Source: SVFI01 sp045546735
Lineage (GTDB): Bacteria; Bacillota; Clostridia; Lachnospirales; Lachnospiraceae
Length of the DNA stretch: 64,000 nt
Assembly (NCBI GenBank): GCA_045546735.1
Contig: JAZQDJ010000080.1
Coordinates: forward strand, 1 to 64,000
Reading direction: 5' to 3'
A model generated the notes under the pieces. That model was not told the origin of the DNA. It saw only the letters and a program-made list of their open reading frames with translations, and made no database searches. Made by a program: the position numbers and the translations under genes. Shown in pieces: positions 60,140-64,000 of the stretch; within the stretch, counting starts at the first letter, position 1; each line of letters begins with the position of its first letter.

Positions 60140-62050
60140 ATGCAGCATGGTTTCATAAAGGTGGCGGCGGTTACGCCGGAAGTGAAAGTCGCAGATCCGA
60201 TTTATAATATGCGGGAAATATGCGAAGAAATTGAGAAAGCAAGGAGGAAAGAAGCAAAAATTATTGTATTTCCGGAGCTTGCACTGACCGGTTATACATG
60301 TCAGGATTTATTTTTGCAGGAAACACTTCTTGACGGAGCATTGGAAGGTCTTCGTTGTATCGTGGAATACAGCGATGGGATAGATGCAGTTATATTTGTA
60401 GGACTCCCGTTTGTAAAGGGTAACAAGCTCTACAATGTGGCAGCAGTTATTAACGAAGGTGAGCTTGTCGGTTTTGTGCCGAAATGCCATATTCCGTCCC
60501 ACGGAGAGTTCGGGGAAGGAAGATGGTTTGCAGAGGGTAACAGAGAACCCGAAATCGTTGAGTTTGACGGAACGGAAGTACCTTTCGGTGCCAATCTTTT
60601 GTTTGAATCCGATGCTATCTCCGGCCTTAAAATTGCAGTAGAGATTTGTGAGGATCTTTGGGTGGCGGATTCACCGTCTGTGTCACATGCGGAAAACGGA
60701 GCGACTGTGATTGTGAATATGGCGGCTTCGCCTGAAATTGTCGGAAAAGCGGACCATCGCAGATTACTTGTGAGTGCGGCAAGTGCGAAGCAGTTTTGCG
60801 GATATGTGTTTGCAAATGCCGGTGAAGGCGAATCCACACAGGACCTTGTGTTTGCCGGACATAACATGATTGCGGAAAACGGAAAGATTATCGCGGAATC
60901 CGCATCTTTTGAAAACGGAATTCTTTATGCAGACCTTGATATTCATAAAATAAAAGCAGAAAGACGCAGAAATACGACTTCTATGCAAGGGGCGGGCGAT
61001 GATTACATGACGTTGCCTGTGGCGCTTGTTTATCAGGAGACGCAGCTTGAAAAGGCAGTTTCGAAATCTCCGTTTGTACCGGAAGATGCGGTAAAGAGAG
61101 CACAGCGGTGTGAAGAGATTTTAACGGTGCAGGCGCTCGGTCTGAAAAAGCGATTAAAACATATCGGCGGACAAAAAGCGGTCATCGGTATTTCGGGCGG
61201 ACTGGACTCAACCCTGGCACTTTTGGTTGTGGTAAAAGCATTTGATATGCTCGGACTTGCAAGAGAAAACATTATCGCGGTAACAATGCCGTGTTTCGGA
61301 ACGACAGACAGAACGTATGACAATGCATGTAAATTGTCAAAGACGCTCGGCGCGACCCTTTTTGAGGTGGATATTAAAAAGGCGGTGACACAGCATTTTG
61401 AAGATATCGGTCAGGATGCGGAAAAACATGATGTGACATATGAGAATGCGCAGGCACGTGAGAGAACGCAGGTGCTGATGGATATAGCAAATCAGCAGGG
61501 TGCGATAGTTATCGGGACAGGAGATCTTTCGGAACTAGTGCTCGGATGGGCGACTTACAACGGAGACCACATGTCCATGTACGGCGTAAACGGTGATGTA
61601 CCGAAGACTTTAGTGCGCCATTTGGTGCGCCATTTTGCGGATACCTGCGGCGACGGAGAACTTGCAAAGGTGCTTTTGGATGTGCTTGATACTCCGGTCA
61701 GCCCGGAACTTCTGCCGCCGAAGGACGGAGAGATTGCGCAGAAGACAGAAGACCTTGTAGGACCTTATGAACTGCATGATTTCTTCCTGTACTATATGCT
61801 CCGCTACGGATTTGCGCCGGATAAGATTTATCGTCTGGCGGTTGCGGCATTTGCAGGCGAGTACGATGAAGAAGTGATTTTGAAATGGTTAAAAACATTT
61901 TATAAGAGATTTTTCTCGCAGCAGTTTAAACGTTCCTGTCTTCCGGACGGTCCGAAAGTCGGAAGTGTGGGCGTATCACCAAGAGGAGATTTACGAATGC
62001 CTTCGGATGCATCCGCAAATCTCTGGCTTGAAAGTTTGAAAAATATGTAA
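60140..62050 (+). CDS. nadE: glutamine-dependent NAD+ synthetase
   Basis: A 636-residue two-domain enzyme. The nitrilase-like glutaminase (1-290) has its Glu in FPELALTGYT, Lys in VPKCHIPSHGEFGEGRWF and Cys in AVEICEDLWV. The synthetase domain (about 330-636) has the ATP loop GISGGLDSTLAL and TGDLSELVLGWATYNGDHMSMY. It amidates NaAD to NAD+ in the cytoplasm. AGGAGG precedes the ATG by 9 nt. A terminator lies 13 nt after its stop, inside the convergent gene. Confidence 0.96.
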   Translation: MQHGFIKVAAVTPEVKVADPIYNMREICEEIEKARRKEAKIIVFPELALTGYTCQDLFLQETLLDGALEGLRCIVEYSDGIDAVIFVGLPFVKGNKLYNVAAVINEGELVGFVPKCHIPSHGEFGEGRWFAEGNREPEIVEFDGTEVPFGANLLFESDAISGLKIAVEICEDLWVADSPSVSHAENGATVIVNMAASPEIVGKADHRRLLVSAASAKQFCGYVFANAGEGESTQDLVFAGHNMIAENGKIIAESASFENGILYADLDIHKIKAERRRNTTSMQGAGDDYMTLPVALVYQETQLEKAVSKSPFVPEDAVKRAQRCEEILTVQALGLKKRLKHIGGQKAVIGISGGLDSTLALLVVVKAFDMLGLARENIIAVTMPCFGTTDRTYDNACKLSKTLGATLFEVDIKKAVTQHFEDIGQDAEKHDVTYENAQARERTQVLMDIANQQGAIVIGTGDLSELVLGWATYNGDHMSMYGVNGDVPKTLVRHLVRHFADTCGDGELAKVLLDVLDTPVSPELLPPKDGEIAQKTEDLVGPYELHDFFLYYMLRYGFAPDKIYRLAVAAFAGEYDEEVILKWLKTFYKRFFSQQFKRSCLPDGPKVGSVGVSPRGDLRMPSDASANLWLESLKNM

Positions 62051-62524
62051 TTAGTCGGATATGGCCGTTTCGGTAGCTTCAGTTGCCGGAACGGCTTTTT
62101 CTATTGTAGTGCGGATAGCATCAAGAAGAATGCTGCTCGTATAACGGTTGTCATCTGAATATGTAATATTATCAAGAGACTGGGAATGTAATATCTGCTG
62201 CGTGATGGAATCCAGCGACGGCTCGATGAGCGGATACATGGCAGAAACGGCTTCATCAAGCTGTACAAGCCGGATGGAGTTGATGTTATTTTCATCTAAA
62301 ACAATTTCCAGTTCTACGCTGCTTTGACCGAGCTGCAGAGTAGTAGTATAGATGCCCGGTACATAAGCCATGGTTTCCGCAACTTTTTCGGAACCGGAAG
62401 AAGTATTGTCCGAAGAAAACATAAGGATAATCAGCACAAGAAACAAAATGCCGAGCAGTACAAAAATCCCTGTATAAACAAGCTCTTTCATATGAAGTAC
62501 GATAATCTTTGTTTTGGAATGCAT
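62051..62524 (-). CDS. membrane-anchored small protein with FMN-binding-like domain
   Basis: A 157-residue protein with one helix (about residues 12-37) and an outer domain. AYVPGIYTTTLQLGQSSVELEIVLD, then a Thr/Ser-rich end segment DDNRYTSSILLDAIRTTIEKA, recall the FMN-binding fold of RnfG/NqrC, but the SGAT flavin-attachment motif is replaced, so FMN linkage is doubtful. ATG 62524 follows AGGAG (62531-62535 on the plus strand); the frame extends to 62545. Its last codons lie within the nadE terminator. Confidence 0.65.
   Translation of the reverse strand: MHSKTKIIVLHMKELVYTGIFVLLGILFLVLIILMFSSDNTSSGSEKVAETMAYVPGIYTTTLQLGQSSVELEIVLDENNINSIRLVQLDEAVSAMYPLIEPSLDSITQQILHSQSLDNITYSDDNRYTSSILLDAIRTTIEKAVPATEATETAISD
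62064..62101 (+). terminator. rho-independent terminator of nadE inside the opposite gene
   Basis: GCCGTTTCGG (62064-62073) pairs with CCGGAACGGC (62086-62095) with one G-T wobble, then TTTTT. On the minus strand it encodes the C-terminal part of the FMN-binding-like protein. Confidence 0.85.
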
Positions 62525-62580
62525 AACAGGCTCCTGGAGGAACATTTGTATAAGATATGAAATACGGAGATGGAATATGA

Positions 62581-62614
62581 CAAAAAAATAAGGGGTATCG
62601 GAAACCGATACCCC
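62581..62614 (-). terminator. terminator after the 62626-63357 gene
   Basis: GGGGTATCGG (62592-62601) and CCGATACCCC (62605-62614), a perfect 10-bp stem with an AAA loop. On the minus strand it is followed by TTATTTTTTTG (62581-62591). Confidence 0.92.
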
Positions 62615-62625
62615 GTGTGATGAAA

Positions 62626-63357
62626 TCAGAATAGTGAAGTGTATTCATATGTATTCAGAATTTTTGTAATATCGTCTATGTCGTTTGTTTTAATGATAAA
62701 GGCATACATGTTCTTTTCATCACCGTCAGGCATAATGCCGACAACGTAAACGTCCGGTTCTTGTTTGCTTCCCATAACAAAGGCACGGATATCTTCACGC
62801 TCGTAGATGCCTACGTATTGGAAGTCTTCGTCCAAAGTAGAATCGCGTAACCAAAGATTAAAACAGAGTGTAAAGGAGTCTTTGAGATTCCAGAAATTGA
62901 AATCTTTTTTATCGGCAAGACAAACGTTACGGATAACACCGAATACATCATCCGGCATGTCATAGAGCAAGTTTAAAGGAAACTCCGGAGTTGCTTCTTC
63001 GAATGTATCAAACATATTGTAAAAATCTTTGCTGGCACCTTCTAATAAGGTATCTGCTACAGGAAAGAACGGATAGTATACAAGAATAAGTTCTTTGTTC
63101 TGCTGTTGTGCCATGCAATAAACAGATGAGTAGTCATTGACTTTTGTATTGACATAGTATGTCGGAACTTTTACCGAAATATTTCCTTCGGCAATTTCAT
63201 AGGAACTGTCGAAAGTAAGACTTGTGTCGGTAATATTAGGGCATAACGGGCCGTCATCCATTTTGGAAATGGCGCTCATAAGAACCAAACGCGGAATAAA
63301 ATAGATTCCTGCGACAATTACTATGACAATTCCGAGTACCTTTAAAAATTTTTTCAT
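62626..63357 (-). CDS. exported or membrane-anchored protein of unknown function
   Basis: A 243-residue protein. MKKFLKVLGIVIVIVAGIYF forms a signal anchor, with no lipobox cysteine. The rest is a soluble domain with SYEIAEGNISVKVPTYYVNTKVN and EREDIRAFVMGSKQEPDVYVV, of a stress/DUF type I cannot name. ATG 63357 follows GGGAGG; the longer frame to 63405 overlaps the promoter. It has its own promoter and strong terminator, so it is a single-gene unit. Confidence 0.7.
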   Translation of the reverse strand: MKKFLKVLGIVIVIVAGIYFIPRLVLMSAISKMDDGPLCPNITDTSLTFDSSYEIAEGNISVKVPTYYVNTKVNDYSSVYCMAQQQNKELILVYYPFFPVADTLLEGASKDFYNMFDTFEEATPEFPLNLLYDMPDDVFGVIRNVCLADKKDFNFWNLKDSFTLCFNLWLRDSTLDEDFQYVGIYEREDIRAFVMGSKQEPDVYVVGIMPDGDEKNMYAFIIKTNDIDDITKILNTYEYTSLF

Positions 63358-63395
63358 AAAATCCTCCCTTAAAACGTGTTTTAAATACCCTAATA

Positions 63396-63424
63396 AGTAT
63401 AGCATAGCAGAAAGTAAAGAGCAA
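63396..63424 (-). promoter_or_regulatory. minus-strand promoter for the 62626-63357 gene
   Basis: On the minus strand: TTGCTC (63419-63424), 17-bp spacer and TATACT (63396-63401) with an extended -10 TGC. A TTAAAAC-GT-GTTTTAA palindrome (63369-63384) sits between the -10 and the ribosome-binding site and may be an operator. Confidence 0.65.
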
Positions 63425-63456
63425 AGAACTTTTTGGGTGGCGAAACGGGAAGAAAA

Positions 63457-63465
63457 TGTTATAAT
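63457..63465 (+). promoter_or_regulatory. extended -10 promoter TGT-TATAAT for dapF
   Basis: TATAAT (63460-63465) with TGT before it, 29 nt ahead of ATG 63495 and its AGGAGG ribosome-binding site. No good -35. Confidence 0.65.
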
Positions 63466-63494
63466 GAGAATGTTGAAAAAAGGAGGAGAAGCAA

Positions 63495-64000
63495 ATGAAA
63501 TTTACAAAAATGCACGGATGCGGCAACGATTATGTATATGTGGATGGTGCAAAAGAGCACATTAAAAATAAAAAGGAACTTGTGATTGCAGCAAGTGACC
63601 GTCATTTCGGTATCGGTTCGGACGGAGTGATTTTTATCAATCCGTCGGATATTGCAGATTTTGAGATGGAGATGTACAATGCGGACGGAAGCCGTTCGGA
63701 GATGTGCGGAAACGGAATGCGCTGCGTCGGAAAATTTGTTTATGACCATGGTTTGACAGATAAAGCGCAGGTGGCAGTAGAAAGCTGCGGAAAAATCAAG
63801 TATCTGGATATGACGGTTGAAAACGGTAAGGTGAAAAGAGTCCGCGTCAATATGGGACAGCCTGAGCTTATTGCAGCAAAGGTTCCTGTGGTTTCGGCGA
63901 TGGAGCAGTCGGTGGATGAAGAAATCGTCGTAAACGGACAGACATATCGCATGACATGTGTGTCTATGGGAAATCCGCACGCAGTTGTGTTTATGGATGA
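63495..64000 (+). CDS. dapF: diaminopimelate epimerase (5' part, cut by window end)
   Basis: The first 168 or so codons are present, in an open frame running off the right edge. MKFTKMHGCGNDYVYVDG is the family start; NADGSRSEMCGNGMRC holds the first catalytic Cys, and MGNPHAVVFMD is the last visible block. The second catalytic Cys should lie beyond the window. It converts LL- to meso-diaminopimelate for lysine and peptidoglycan synthesis. It follows AGGAGG. Confidence 0.95.
   Translation, partial: MKFTKMHGCGNDYVYVDGAKEHIKNKKELVIAASDRHFGIGSDGVIFINPSDIADFEMEMYNADGSRSEMCGNGMRCVGKFVYDHGLTDKAQVAVESCGKIKYLDMTVENGKVKRVRVNMGQPELIAAKVPVVSAMEQSVDEEIVVNGQTYRMTCVSMGNPHAVVFMD

Overview
The window looks like a chromosomal segment of a low-to-moderate GC Gram-positive anaerobe, most likely a Lachnospiraceae-type member of the Clostridia. 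The grounds are strong AGGAGG ribosome-binding sites, sigma-A type promoters, GTG/TTG starts, an LCP (LytR-CpsA-Psr) cell-wall ligase, a Csp-like subtilase, a CotH/VTC/DUF4956 trio and many membrane glycosyltransferases. No tRNA, rRNA, CRISPR array or complete mobile element is visible. The family assignments come from motifs read by eye; no database search was run.

Region 1 (1-34.8 kb) is one long co-directional surface-polysaccharide locus. It opens with 74-bp tandem repeats. Then come dTDP-sugar genes (rmlB, rmlA), a GH25 muramidase, a GT-C-like membrane protein and two successive two-gene membrane modules, the second ending in a membrane-anchored metallo-beta-lactamase domain. A strong promoter at 9950-9978 starts the export block: ABC permease (Wzm type), ATPase with a C-terminal sugar-binding extension (Wzt type), a methyltransferase-like/kinase-like coiled-coil protein resembling chain-terminating WbdD in layout, and a double-GT2 enzyme. 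Next are phosphoglucomutase, a GtrA/GT2/YbhN-type cassette, a kinase/HAD/nucleotidyltransferase set interleaved with CotH-VTC-DUF4956, another GT-C-like protein, two GT2 enzymes, a WbaP-type initiating phosphotransferase, an LCP ligase, a terminator, one more GT2 and glmS. Together these suggest synthesis of a rhamnose-containing glycan on undecaprenyl phosphate, ABC export, side-chain or phospho-decoration outside the cell, and attachment to the wall.

Region 2 (34.8-42.5 kb) holds a structured leader with two copies of a 71-bp hairpin element, an HtrA protease, a divergent ClpX-like unfoldase with acidic and lysine-rich extensions, a Csp-like subtilase, an LspA-like protein, a cytidine deaminase-like protein, an AT-rich orphan gene, and a polynucleotide-kinase-like protein overlapping a Thg1-like 3'-5' polymerase (a probable RNA-repair pair).

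Region 3 (42.5-51.8 kb) has genes on both strands: an 897-residue membrane protein, a GT-C-like protein, a small DUF4177-type gene, an FAD oxidoreductase, an Fn3/M15 wall peptidase and a polysaccharide deacetylase. Two divergent promoter pairs and several bidirectional terminators separate them.

Region 4 (51.8-64 kb) is mostly housekeeping: AzlC/AzlD, thiamine pyrophosphokinase, a repeat-bearing surface protein, a second copy of the 3.6-kb GT-C-like protein, HisC, a small membrane transporter-like protein, a methyltransferase, Hsp33, NadE, two small membrane-anchored proteins on the minus strand, and the start of dapF, cut by the window end.
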